Assembly: GCF_932276165.1 (NCBI RefSeq)
Contig: NC_063984.1
Coordinates: 9,183,501-9,247,500, forward strand
Length of the DNA: 64,000 nt
Origin: Plutella xylostella
Taxonomy: Eukaryota; Arthropoda; Insecta; Lepidoptera; Plutellidae
Reading direction: 5' to 3'
Shown: positions 24,699-37,348 of the stretch, one piece after another
Position numbering within the stretch: the stretch's first letter is position 1
Layout: the number at the start of each line of letters is the position of its first letter
Made by a program: the position numbers and the translations under genes
The notes under the pieces: model-generated
Told to the model about the DNA's origin: nothing
The model's database searches: none
What the model saw: only the letters and a program-made list of their open reading frames with translations

Positions 24699-27600
24699 CT
24701 GAAAAAGAAAAACTTGAATTAGTTACACAAATATTATAATAATTACAACATAAATGAATTAAATTGCATATTATTAAGTACAAGCACCCTATTCAATTCC
24801 GCTCGCACTAAATTCTAAAATCAAATATCGAATTACACTACCGATTTAATTTCAATAATTTCCTTCTAAAATCAATCAGTACCAGGCAGTCATAGGAGGC
24901 TGGGCGGTGCCGCGCGTCCCTCCCCGAGCCTGGGAGTCCATCGAACCCTATTTTCCCCGCAATTAGAAGCTTCGAGAACAATAAGCGGTGATTTTTAAAT
25001 GATGCCAGAGCCATCTGCCGGCTATGTTCTTGGTTGGTCGAGTAATATCGATAATTGCTGCAATCGTTGATTTTAGTAATTTGCAGTGGGGGACGCCTTG
25101 AACAGTCTAGGGGTCCTAGCATTGTATGACTGCATGTTTCACGGGTGTGTGTTTTGATATTTAGTTGATTAGATTGGTATGGTATGTGAACATCGTCAGT
25201 GAGGTACGTTTCATATTTATTTTATGAAGACAGGTACCTCTACAGATATTTATAGAATTTTAATGAGGATAAAAAGGAACCGTTTCTTACCTCAAAAGTA
25301 AATACCTACCAGCTACCCACTCAGTAAAACTCGGCTATCAAAATGAACAAGTGCCACCGAGAATAAAATCACGGTTTATCGACAACAAGCAATTTCATGA
25401 AAATTGCCCAACGAAAGGCTGCGATTTAAAATTTAATATTAAAAGCACTTAGCTTAATTTGACAGCATTACGCACGCTCCACTGTTTATTGCTCCAGAAA
25501 TTAATATTTCGCGCCGATATCAAACGTTCACGCTCAACTTAACCCCTCCCTTGCCGGAGGACGGGCGATCCCAGGTGACTCCTACACAGGTATGCCTGTA
25601 TTATTATTTTTTACCTGGATTACACGGATCAAACGTATCCCGGGCGACGAGGGAGGGGGATTATCTCGAATTATTCACGTGCTATAAAGCGCGAATTACA
25701 TTGTCAGCACGTGGCGTGACGTCTGCAATATTGCGCCAGAAACAATCGACCGATGGCCTCCGGAAAATACCAGACGCGTACTCTAGGTACTTTTTCTATA
25801 GACTTTTAAGTACGCAGCCTACAGTCAAACTACAGACTGTAGCACTTCATCAGATTAAAAGCGTCGCGCAATTTATCGAGAAGCCGTATTTGTATACGTA
25901 AGCCCCAACAATAGTTTCACGAATACCTGAAATTATTTGGGATTCCCTGTCGATACAACGTGTATGGTAACCAAATTTCTGTTAACACATAAATTTTAAG
26001 CAGACAATTAATAATTACTATTATTGGGGAGCTCATAATTGTAAAGCTTCCCGCCATTATTGGCGCTTTCAGTTGTTTTCCGGGAAACGCGTGTTTACTC
26101 GAGGCGGCTAACGAGTGACGGCGCGCCCGATTTGAGGAGCCATTAGACGGTGAATGCGGGGTTAATCTGCAATTACTGCCTAGTTATAACCGGAAGACGC
26201 CGGAGATAGTTAGGGCCACGTGGAATACTTTCCGGGCCTTATTCCGGGCACTAATTATTCCGAGTAATTAAACGCGGCATTATCGCGTGTCGGCGGCGCC
26301 ACCTGCCGCTTTGTGCTCACGTGATTTAATGCGATTCCCGCTCTTTTTGCTCACCAATTAATTGGCGAATTGCGCATTATTAATAGCTGTGAAATTAATT
26401 CGAAGAGGGTATTCGATCGATCTGTTGTGCCGGCAGCTGAAGTAATCCTCCGGTGGTTTGTTTGTTGTATATAATAGTGTTGGGGTGACTCATTAGCGAT
26501 AAGCAGCGGTCGGAAAACAAGTTAATTCGGTTGCGCGAATGGCTCGCATATTTCGCAGCTACGCCGGAAAAGGAACGAGAAATATTCGCAATTCGGAGCG
26601 CGCAGATGAAAAAATACAACAATATGGGGCTCTGTTATCAGGCCCGGGTCCACTCTTATTACGAGCACGGCAAGCTCTAATTTGCTCGCAGAATTTCCTC
26701 TTATTTTTCCTTCCCCTTCCGCCCCGAGCCACGTCACGACGCAGCTTACTTCTTAAAATGAAACACCGACGTATACTTTCATATACAACTGGATATGGTT
26801 TTCTCGTTTGTTTATTTTTCCTACTTAGTGCGTTCACGTAACTGGGGAAAGAAATCATATATGAGGTAATAAGCATAGGTAACCATAATACGGCTTATGT
26901 TAGGCATAATATGCACGGCGGTACCTCTCGGTAGTAAAGTTAAACTCAACAAAACGTATAGTTAACCCAAAATAGTGACTGTGGTGGTCATCATCCAAAA
27001 CTTTTATAGGTACTTCGATATGATATTATATTTACAAACTCACTTAAAGTCATATGATTTTCTAAAGTACGTAACTACTTTTCATACACATTTGCACTTT
27101 ACCATGATAATTAATAGTAATGAATGTAAACTACGCATCTAATAGTCCTCAATATACGTATTTACAGGCTTTCGCAAGGCTATAAGCTCCAATATAGTAT
27201 GAAGCAATAACCACATTAGTAATGAGCAAGGCGTGCGCTCGACGCGTAGCTAAATATTGTATGTAGAGATTGTGGAGCCGAGGCCGGACGCAGTAATTAA
27301 AAGGCCGGGGAGGCCCGAGGAAATCAAAAATTATTGTCCGAGAGGAAAACCGTTTGGAATTTTCGCATTAAAACCTTACTTTCCGGCTGCGAAATATTCA
27401 TTTCAACAACAGGGCACAATGAAATGCAAACCTACATTTTCTTTAATCCAAAATGGTACGCCGTTAGTAAAATTTTCGGGCTAAACATGCTTATAAAATA
27501 TCAACCGAGGTAAAATTGCCATTACGATGCAGCACGCGCTATTAAAAAGTGGGTCCTTAAACCGGCGTTTACAGTGGCCCATTACAACGGCAGTGTCGCC

Positions 27601-28873
27601 GCAGCGCAACTCCCATTAATCGCGAAAGGGATTTGTTAATGAGGTAGAAAAAACACACCGTCAAGTCGACGGCGGCGTCATTAGAGCGCGCTCCGCTCCG
27701 CTCCTCTCGGCTACAAAGGCGTTGAATTAATGACACCTCGTGAAAAGCCGCGTAGAACAGCCGCAGATGAGTTATTTTTGAGAGGAAAAGGCGAACGTCA
27801 AGTGGCGCGCTTGTTTTACATGCGCGCGGTGGCTTTTTGTTGCTCTAACGAGGTCAATGGGAGCGGCGCGCCTCGCGAGCCCGGTAACAAGTCGCGAGCA
27901 TTTGTTATTCTTCGGGAATAGTTTTGTTTCCTGCGGTAGATCCGACGGAATGCCGAAACGGAGAGCTTCTCAAGTTTCCGGTGAAACTTTAGAAACTTTA
28001 AAAGCGAATAAGGTAGAGCGTCGTCTGAGATAATCAAAATAGCGAAATCTGTGCTCGAGTTTCGCGATTCCCACGCCGATTATGAGCAATCTTTTTTAAG
28101 CATCAGCACAGGAACTCGTCACTTGAGACAGTGCGTCGAGAAACTATCGAACGCCGCGGTCGTATCGCGTATCGCGCCCGCACAATACTCGCCTCCATTT
28201 TCATTCACAGCTCACTAAAAACAAAAAATGTTTTAGTATCTGCTTGTTAATGTTTTGTATGGGTTCCGCAGCAAATATTTGGTTGTTTAAGTAGATACAA
28301 ACTACACATTATTCCAAATTAAAGTATTGACTCTAGTTGCGGGCTTCGCAACTGAGAATGTAAAGTTACGGGTTGAGAAAGAGTTAAATTCATGTTTAGA
28401 TACCTAAATCTATATTTACTTAAATAAGTCTCTGGGCTTTACGTCAACGCATTTTAACAAAAAAAAAAAATTTTTTTGCGTTACGTGTAATTGTAGTAGG
28501 AAAGTAAACACACCAATTCTCCGTAACCAAAAGAAGATCGAAATCATCGCAACCACGCAACCCTAATACCAAAAAACATTGCTTTAGCCTGATCAGAAGC
28601 CGATAACGCTCAGCTACCGTTTACGCGCTCTTTGTTCGAGATAATAATAAGGATTCAAACAAAGAGGCTGCATAAGACCTCAAACACGCCCCACTTGACA
28701 AATAAAAAAAACAAATTTGTAGTGGACTCGCCCGGCGTAATCGTGATTCCTGAACGCATCTCGTCATGCGTATCAATTTACATAAATCTGGGACGAGTAT
28801 TTTTTTTTCGTTTTTGGGGCAGAGGAGGTAGGTGAATTCAGGAAATATATACAATTATAGAGCCTTTTTATCT

Positions 28874-28968
28874 AAGGATAAGCAGAAAATGCTTTTAGCA
28901 TTAAGTCCACCCTTTGTACTTTTATTTGTAATATTTGTACAATAAAGAGTTAAATAAATAAATAAAAA
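28874..28968 (+). mobile_element. LINE 3' tail with terminal hairpin
   Basis: Contains AATGCT-TTT-AGCATT (28888-28902), then AAGTCCACCCTTTGTAC, TTGTACAATAAAGAGTTAAA and a final (TAAA)n. No reverse transcriptase remains upstream, so the copy is strongly 5'-truncated. Confidence 0.75.
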
Positions 28969-30737
28969 TTATTAAGTTGCGCATTGTCTTCATTATTGAG
29001 ACGGTCCGTTCTGCGTACCCTGGCAGCGACTGACAACGTGTCTGGCTGGCTATTCCACAATCACCTCTTGGTCTTCACCACGGCGACAAACACTTGACTA
29101 GCTCTATAGGTAGTTATAGGGTTTGTCACCATAGGTTTACTATGCGTAAGTATACTGCAGTCCTTGCTTGATGGGTTTCAGTGAAAAAACGAATTGGCTG
29201 ATGAAGATTAGCATTTGTAAAACACCAAAAATACGAGTCAAACGCGACACAAGAACGATAACCTACTTGATATTTATCTAGCAAATCGTTTAAACAGTTC
29301 ATAATCAAACATTATGTAATAATAAGGGTCTCAACCTCAACTCTACATGGATGACATCATCTTCAACCCGCAGACGTAAAAAAATACCCACGTGGTTATG
29401 TCGCCTTGGTACATTATTGTTATATGGTTCGGGAGTTAGAGATCACATGTCCTACTCACTTCCCAGACCACGTACTGTCACGTGCAAAACTCATTAGCAC
29501 ATTCCGGCCCGAGTTCTGTTTACACTTTACTCATGTGAATCCTTTTTTGCCTCCAGCATCCAAGTTAAATTATGTCGCCAAATATGCAAATTGTTTAAGC
29601 AGTTTCGACAGCAACCGGCAATGCATATTCATTTAAGCACTCGTTTCCAAAAAATGTGCTAAAAGTTTAGCGGATGTGACGTCGACTGTACCGACGCACC
29701 TGGGCCGGGGGCACTTATTCAAATGTAAATCAAACGTTCCATTTTTATAAAATCTACCATCGCGATGCTGCGCGCTTCCGGAACGACTTATGTCCCATAG
29801 CTCCCGATGCAGGGAAGGCCGGCTGAAATACAAGCTTATAAACCTAAGGTAAAGTTTGTTTTGCTTTGATGCGTTGTGTATTTGTGATGTTAGTGATTCG
29901 CGAGGGTTGTCGCTTGGGCCCTCCTGGCCGTGCCCAGGTGTGCTCCCGATCCGGTTAAAGGGAAGTCCTTGTTAGGGATTCTCGTATAAAATCGTTTAAT
30001 GGTTTGTTTTTAATTTCATTTTTATATTCACCGGCGCGTTGTTGTAAGTTATTGTATAATAAAAAGGTCGAGTTTTATTAGGATTATTTGTAATTCGATC
30101 GTTCCGGAGGATGAAGCTTGTTTCAATAGATCGTGGGTGGGTACGTTCTAAGAGCAAGTAGTATATTATGAATGAGATAATTTGAATATATGGAAATTAA
30201 TTTCGGTTATATAACTTGAGAACTTCAAATTAAACCGATCTGAAGTTTATTTGACGTGCAGCACTGTGATTTTCTGAATTTGAAAATGTGGAAAAGCAGT
30301 ACATAATAGAGTATCTACCCAAAATTGTTAAAATAGGCAGGGAAGCAAATTGGAGTAGTTTTAAAAACTCTATACAATAAATTATTTACTATACACCTGT
30401 CATATTTTTACATTCCTAGAGGAACTTTTTTTTTTCGCCCAGATAGATAAATTATGTATTCAATGGGAAGATCCATTCGTCAACCTAATGATCCCAAAAT
30501 TATTTTATCACTCAAAAATCTTTAGAACTCCCGTGAAGAATGGATCTCGCGCATGCGCGGGCAGACAGTGAGGCACCTTTTTTATGTATTTCTTTTTAAA
30601 ATAATAGGTATTTAGGTACTTAAATAAAATAAGTGAGATCATGTTAAAAAATCATACTTTATTTATAGACTTACATAGGTTATTGCCAATAGTAGGTATT
30701 GGTAAATATGTATAGAAAAAAAAGTTGTAGTAGTTAA

Positions 30738-30800
30738 GTTTGAAGGAGACCCGTGCCCCAGCAGTGGGGACGTGATGGGTCGTGATGATGATGATGAGTA
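30738..30800 (+). mobile_element. RTE-type LINE 3' end fragment
   Basis: GGAGACCCGTGCCCCAGCAG followed by TGGGGACGTGATGGG and a (TGA)n run at 30783-30797. This is the typical 3' terminus of another RTE family. Only the last 60 bases or so are recognisable. Confidence 0.75.
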
Positions 30801-31672
30801 GTTAAGTAAGTATAACACTTGACATACTATTCTTAAGTATGGTTTTGTAGGTATATCTGTTTCGACAGAATCCAATATAAATTAAGGTACACACCTACAA
30901 CTACATACATACATATATAAAAAGTTATAACTTCTAAAAAAGTTTATCCATATATTACGTTTAACGCAAAAAAAAAACTTTCATGCATTGCCAAAGGAAT
31001 TTGGCCACACAAATTCTTCAGGCTTTGGAAAAAGACGTCAAAATATAAACGATTATTTACACTTTTTCATCTCCATAAATTATAAGTTGGCCGGTCTAAG
31101 GTTTATCTTTTTACGCAAATCACAAAACGCGGAGAAGTCGCCCAATAAAAAACATCCGTAGATTATATTCCGTCGCTAACCCACACAAAAGGGCTTTCGT
31201 AGTTCGCCAATAATAATAGCTAATAGTTTCTCGAGTTCTATACAAAAATGATTTAGAGGGCTCGAAAGTCGTGCAGTAAATCTTGGACGATCTCGGGGCG
31301 ATGCGACGCACGCAACGACCCCGCAGACGCGTGTTCCCTCATTATTCCAAGTCATTCCAGGTCCTGATTTAAAATAAATATGTTTTATTACAGTATCTGT
31401 CATGGCCGACGCTCACTCGTCGGGAGTCCTGCTCATTCTCGCAGTGACATTTACTACCTCCTCGATATTAATGCAGCACTCAATGATCTTTCCTCATTAC
31501 GAACTAGTCGTTCGATATTTTATTGATCGTATTTTGAAGCGAGGTGGTTCTCAAATAAATCGTTAATCAAAAAGTGCACCTTCGTAGGGAGATAGCTCGT
31601 AAGTCTCGCGCATGACTATCAGTGTGAAACTTGAGAACATCAACATAGGCGGTTTCAGACTAGCTATTTTTT

Positions 31673-31689
31673 CATCATCATCATCATCA
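31673..31689 (+). repeat. (CAT)n microsatellite
   Basis: Nearly six CAT units. This could be the remnant tail of a minus-strand RTE element, but the adjacent sequence is not recognisable. Confidence 0.85.
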
Positions 31690-32910
31690 ATTGGCTTATC
31701 AATTGACTATCGGAATACCAAGGTTACTTGAAGTTATGACTGTATGAGCTAGTAAACTTCGAACCCTAATGGGTACTTGGGCCTCAACTCAACCTATAAC
31801 TCGGCGTGGCGACGTGCGGCGCACACGCAACCACCGCCAGTATTCCGTACACTACAGTACACTCTTACTCTTACATCGGTATACTATGAACACACATAGT
31901 ATACATCTCTACATCTCAATAAAAAGCCAAAAAAACAACTCGAAAAATCCACTCAAATCTCCATCCGACCAAATTAAATTTATACACGAAAAGTAATAAC
32001 AGTGGGCATCAAAAGGCCTCGACTGTACGGGCTTTCCTTTTAATTAGGCCCAAAGTACTCGTTAAAAAACAAGATCTTCCCGAACAGACAAAGCGGGGCA
32101 GATCCAACAAACAGTGCGAATGTAAAAAACGTTGGATAAATAAGTGGAAAAATACAGGTAAGATCTCGAGGGCCTTTGTGCCGTCCGGCCGGCCACTTAG
32201 GTCATCCTGGGAAATAAAGCCCAAGTTTTTTATATCGTTTTTAAATGCGAGCCCCGTACGAGCCGTCCCATCCCCCGTTTTCTATGAAAGGAAACGAAAG
32301 AAAACGTTTTTTGAGTGCGCCCGTTCAGTTTTATTAGCCTGCTGGCAGCATTTTAGTTTCTTTAAATGCTTGGCTACTTTAATTCGATTAGTTTGAAGCT
32401 GTGTTGCTATTCTGTAACTGTGACATTCAGTTCTACATTCCTGCGTTATCCTCATCTCATTGTATCTTAATTAATTCAATTAATATATTACTTTGAACAT
32501 TATTATTAAATAATGTGAAACTGCAGTATCTGGTCATCTCTTAGTTTTGTAAATATAAATTATGTTTCTATTAGGTAATCTGTTGTCTACAGCGCCACAA
32601 CACCAGTCTATGCAACTTACTGATGATATAACGGTTCATCAACAAATAACTGACGCATTCACCGCTAGCTTACATAATTTTACCTAAAATTAAGACCTTA
32701 GGGTAATAATTATACTTTAACTTTGTAACAAAAAAAGTCCTCACAAACAATCTATTCCCAATGTAATCAGAAAACCTATTAGAAAATGTCCAAGTTTTAA
32801 ACTAGGCTTCAGAACTCTGCAGCACACGTCAACGCAACTTTCATTAGACTAAGCAATAACGTTAATTTATTTCCGCAAAGTCCATTAGTGGAGTTGTTCC
32901 AGGGAACATC

Positions 32911-32951
32911 GGGGGTGGGGTAGCGGGGTAGCGGGGCAGCGGGGAGGGGGG
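32911..32951 (+). repeat. 8-bp G-rich tandem repeat, G-quadruplex-prone
   Basis: GGGGGTGGGG then TAGCGGGG, TAGCGGGG, CAGCGGGG, AGGGGGG. Six G-runs of four or more separated by 1-4 bases are among the strongest G4 patterns in the window. Confidence 0.8.
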
Positions 32952-34018
32952 ACCGCGTTCCGAATTTAAATAAATCTTCGCTTGTTTACGACAGCCCGCC
33001 TTTGATTGGAATCTCCGTGTGTGAGCTATACGTTTTCAATTTGGTCGGTTGGAGGGTCGACTCGGGTTTGGATTGTTCAGGTCGTGTGGATTGAGTCGTG
33101 TTATCTTTTGGGAAATTGTTATTTAAAGAAAATGTATCATATTATAAGTAGTACGCAGGTATTATATAGTGGTATTTATCAGATTGAACCTGCGTATTAA
33201 AAAAATATTAATTACGGACGAGTTAATCATAAGTTACGGATGAGAAATTACATGCACTTTTGCAATGTCTGTCATTTAGTACAAAATGTATTATAATTTT
33301 GATTTAAATACTATTTTACATACGTTTAGCGTGTGATAAAAGTCACGCTAACAGTAAAGTTCAACTAAACTATTTAAATAAAGAACAAAAAAAAGGTTCA
33401 AACAGTATAGTGTAATGAGTACAACCTCTTTGGTTCCCTCCTAGTGGTGTTGGCGGCCGCGGGGCTGCCGAGTGTCTGACGCTGTCATTATAAACGGGTA
33501 ACTACTGGCCACTAATTATTGTTCAAACAAGCAACGAGAGCGGAATAAAAAAGAAATGGCCAAATAATTCAAACTTGGAATTTTTATGAGAAATTATAAT
33601 TATGGAATGTGTTGGTTTATTATGTTTATTTATAATATATTTGTAAGGTAGAGGTTTATTTATAATTATCATAATATACATATTATCAAAGTTACATGTG
33701 TTGGTTGATTCTTTTTATAAACTTAATAGGAATAAGTCTTCTTTTAGTACATTATTTAGAAAGACAAAATTAATATTATCATACGATACTAAACGCACAA
33801 TAAATGGTTTATAACATTATATTATAGAGGCTTATAAAATTGTGTGTGTAGTACTTATACTTAGTAAGTCTGATATGAACAGATCGCTGTAACTAATATT
33901 CACTCCCGAATTTATTTCTAAGACAAAACGAAAAAAGCTATGAATATTTTCATTAATTACCCACATACAATATTCAATCACTCTCAATTTGGACGAATAA
34001 CGAAGCTGCGATCTCACA

Positions 34019-34088
34019 GGGCCCCAAGTCTGCTAAAGAATGGCGGCACAGTTGTGTGTCGGCAGCATGGGTTTCTCACTGTAGGTAT
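34019..34088 (+). repeat. Left arm of foldback MITE split by the RTE LINE
   Basis: Starts GGGCCCCAAGTCTGC and contains AATGGCGGCACAG. Its reverse complement aligns at roughly three quarters identity to 37349-37415 on the far side of the LINE. With the LINE and one copy of its target duplication removed, the two arms would bound a foldback of about 260 bp. No clear target duplication of this outer element is visible. It could also be two independently inserted copies in opposite orientation. Confidence 0.7.
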
Positions 34089-34137
34089 TCATTATCTTCG
34101 TTTTAGGAAACATTTATTGCATCTTTTTTAAAGAACT

Positions 34138-34151
34138 AACATTAATTCACA
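34138..34151. repeat. 5' target-site duplication of the RTE LINE
   Basis: AACATTAATTCACA, identical to 37272-37285. The base before it (t versus c) and the base after it (t versus g) differ, so the duplication is exactly 14 bp. This fixes both ends of the element. Confidence 0.9.
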
Positions 34152-37100
34152 TTCATAAATTAAGAAGGTACTTCGAGAACAAACCGAGTGTGACGGCACG
34201 CTTTGAAGCAGCAGCCCTGCTAGCCGTCTAGGATACTATGGGCTAATTACCTGTATATCTGAAATTTAAAATTATTGAAACTCAAAGAAGGAATACACGG
34301 ACCGATTTTCAACAAACGACTTTTGGCATGAAATTAAGGACTCTGATTGGATGTTGGAATGTTCGCACGATGCGCGAAGAAAGTAGAGGACACCAAGTTG
34401 TCAAATATATGCGGGACTACCAGTTGGAGATACTTGGCATTTCTGAAACGAGATGAAAAGACTTTGGGGAACAAAAAATTGAAGATTATACCCTGCTATA
34501 CTCGGGACAGGAAGAGAAACACGAATACGGTGTTGGTATCCTGCTCACTAGAAATGCCCGAAACAGTCTGCTTGGCTGGAAACCGGTGTCGGACAGAATA
34601 ATCACAGCACGCTTCAAGTCTAAAGTGAGAAATATCACAGTAGTACAATGTTACGCGCCTACTAACGCAGCGAAACTGGACAAGAAGGAAGCGTTCTATG
34701 ATCAACTCTCGCAAGCATTGCGAACTATTCCGAAAGGCGATATTGTGATTTGCATGGGCGACTGTAACGCGCAGATTGGGGACGACAATCACAACATAGA
34801 GTCGTGGGTAGGGAAGCATGCGTTAGGAACACGAACGGAAAATGGCAACATGCTCGTAGACTTCTGCTGTGAATTTGATTTGGTGATTGGAGGATCGATA
34901 TTTCCACATAAAGACTGCCATAAGGTATCCTGGGTCTCTCCTGATAGACGTACTGAAAATCAAATAGATCACGTCATGATAAGTAGGAAATGGCGACACT
35001 CTTTATTAGATGTCCGTAACCGAAGAGGAGCAGACGTGAACAGTGACCACCATCTCATAGTGGCAAAAATCCGCCTGAAGATAGCAAAGGTGCAGAGTAA
35101 GACAACCACATTATCTCGGCGTTTCGATGTTTCCAAACTCCAGAATCCTGACAGGAAGCATGAATTTAGTGTGGAATTACACAACCAGTACCACACGCAG
35201 AGGGTTGAAGAAGCTTCAGTGGAGGAACAGTGGAGCGCTGTTAAAGGTGTACTGCTCAATTGCTGCGAAATGTTCTTAGGCCACAGTAACCCGCAGAAGA
35301 AGGAATGGATATCCGCTGAAACATGGAATAAAATATTACACCGAAAATCCATCAAAGAGAAACTTAATGCGGAAAACGACCAGAACATCAAAGAGATCCT
35401 TGCCTATGAATATTTTGTATGTGAAAGCGACATAAAGCGCAGTGCTAAGAGGGACAAACGAGTGAGAGCTGCATCGATAGCCCGAAGAGCGGAACTGGCG
35501 GCGCACGCAGGACACACCAGAGAGCTATACCGTGCCGGAAGAGAGCTTTGCAATAAACCACCGACAACGCGGCCAGTAGTAGACAAAGCAGGAAAGGTGC
35601 TCACTACGCTGGAAGAACAATTGCGCAGATGGCATGAGCACTTCAACGAGGTCTTCCACACTCTGGACAATGAAGCCGCAGCAGAGGCTGACAGCGATGT
35701 CGACCTAGAATGTAATGTTCTAGACATCAAAGTTGATCCTCCGGACAAGGCTGAAATTGCACGTGCCATCAATGGCCTAAAGTGTGGTAAAGCTCCTGGA
35801 AATGATGGCATCCCAGTGGAAGCATTAAAGGCAAACGCGGACGTAACAGCTGATATATTGTTGCCCCTGATGACAGCGGTCTGGGAAACGGGCCAAATAC
35901 CTGACAGCTGGAAGGAGGGCATTATAATTAAGCTACCGAAGAAAGGTGACCTGTCCCAATGCTCCAACTGGCGAGGAATCAACCTGTTGCCGGTGTGCTC
36001 CAAGATTCTGAGCAAAGTCCTGCTAGACAGAATGAGAAGCGCAGTTGACTACACGCTGAGGGACGAACAGAGTGGATTCAGAGCGGGGCGATCTTGCACC
36101 GACCAGATCAACGTACTGCGAGTGATTCTGGAGCAGTGCAATGAAATGCGGAAAGAACTCTATACTCTGTTCGTAGACTTCGAAAAAGCTTTCGATCGGG
36201 TGAAATGGTCTAGCATTTGGCGAATCCTTAGGCGAAGAGGTATACCGGCCAAGATTATACAAATAATCAAATGCCTTTATGAGGGTTCCTCTTGCCGAGT
36301 GATGCACAAAGGCCAACTAACAGAACCGATAACAGTCACTGCCGGAGTCAAACAGGGCTGTTTGCTGTCCCCGCTTCTCTTTCTTGTAGTCTTGGATGAC
36401 GTGATGCGCAGAGTGAGTAGTAAAGAAGAGAGGGGACTACAATGGTTGCAGGATAAGACCCTCGAAGACATAGACTTCGCCGACGATCTCTGCTTACTCG
36501 CGACATCTCGTGACGATCTTCAGTCCAAGACCGATGACCTCGCAAACGTTGCTGCCGAGGAAGGCCTGCGCATCAACTGTAGCAAGACCAAAGATATGCG
36601 CCTAAATACCTCCGATTCAGCCCCCATATATGTGAACGGCGACGTTGTCGAACAAGTGCAGCGTTTTACCTACCTGGGGAGCGTCGTGGACCCACTGGGC
36701 GGAGCGGAGGCGGATGTAGAAGCACGCATCAACAAAGCCCGAGCTGCATATGCGCAACTGAAGCCTGTTTGGACGTCTCGCATCATCACTCGGCGTACCA
36801 AGATCAGAGTTTTTAACTCCAATGTCAAGTCGGTCCTCCTGTACGGGTGCGAGACATGGCTCGTTAAGAATGAAGTAACCAGTAGACTTCAGGTGTTCGT
36901 GAACAAATGTCTGAGGCGCATACTGGGGATCTACTGGCCACGAACCATATCTAATGCAAGACTGTGGGAGATGACTGACCAGACACCCATTGACAAGGAG
37001 ATCCTACTCAGGAAATGGCGCTGGATTGGGCATGTGCTGCGGAGACCGGACAATCACCTGTCCAAACAAGGGTTGAAATGGCAAGCGAAGGGGAAGAGAA

Positions 37101-37271
37101 GGCCGGGCCGCCCCCGTACCACCTGGAGGCGGTCAGTTGAAAAGGAGGCTGCATCAACTGGTCTCGGCTGGGACGACCTGGAAGCGGCCGCGCAGGATCG
37201 GGAGAAGTGGAAATCCTTTCTTCGAGCCCTATGTCCCTGATGAGGGATAAGAGGATTTCATCATCATCATC
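34152..37271 (+). mobile_element. Full-length RTE-clade LINE retrotransposon
   Basis: A complete, apparently young non-LTR retrotransposon of about 3.1 kb. It is bounded by an identical 14-bp direct repeat (AACATTAATTCACA) at 34138-34151 and 37272-37285, the expected target-site duplication. It has a 5' untranslated region of about 176 bp and one long frame coding for an apurinic-type endonuclease followed by a reverse transcriptase. The 3' untranslated region is very short and ends in a (TCA)n run at 37258-37270. A tiny 3' UTR with a trinucleotide tail, and an ORF ending in a basic, Trp-rich segment (GRPRTTWRRSVEKEA), are hallmarks of the RTE clade. It sits inside an older inverted-repeat element (arms 34019-34088 and 37349-37415). 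Clade assignment is by motif recognition, not alignment. Confidence 0.93.
34328..37240 (+). CDS. RTE endonuclease-reverse transcriptase, one in-frame stop
   Basis: This frame encodes the retrotransposition enzyme: the endonuclease nicks target DNA and the reverse transcriptase copies the element RNA from the nick. From the ATG at 34328 it would be 970 residues, usual for RTE. Endonuclease signatures are GCWNVRTM near residue 8, SETR near 39-42, QCYAPTN (Tyr about 109), GDCNAQIG (Asp about 145) and NSDHH (Asp/His about 240-241). Reverse transcriptase motif A is FVDFEKAFD (Asp about 617) and motif C is FADD (Asp about 719-720). A TGA at 34454-34456, just after SETR, interrupts the frame; the comparable family position is commonly Trp, so a single TGG-to-TGA change is likely. 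The uninterrupted remainder can start at the ATG at 34586 (884 residues) but then lacks the first endonuclease motifs. This copy is therefore probably not autonomous unless the stop is read through. Confidence 0.92.
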
Positions 37272-37285
37272 AACATTAATTCACA
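37272..37285. repeat. 3' target-site duplication of the RTE LINE
   Basis: AACATTAATTCACA directly follows the (TCA)n tail and is identical to 34138-34151. No mismatch has accumulated, which suggests recent insertion. Confidence 0.9.
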
Positions 37286-37348
37286 GTAATAAGTGTTAAG
37301 TGTTTCATAATGCACTACTGGGACTCACTAACCAAGAGAAAACAGATA

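Larger units (their letters stand above)
22831..28873. other. Non-coding stretch with enhancer-like blocks
   Basis: No gene beyond the candidate micro-exon. Blocks at about 24850-25120, 26080-26420 and 27230-27480 are dense in TAATTA, CACGTG and short CpG words, a texture typical of conserved developmental enhancers in insects. Conservation itself cannot be seen from one sequence. Confidence 0.4.
28969..34018. other. Non-coding stretch
   Basis: No gene seen. Contains the RTE tail at 30738, a perfect NRF1-like palindrome CGCGCATGCGCG (30548-30559), a (CAT)n run and the G-rich repeat at 32911. Confidence 0.5.

Noticed and set aside
34725..36545. Minus-strand open frames of 60-203 codons
   Set aside because: All lie antisense to the RTE coding frame and are codon-bias shadows.
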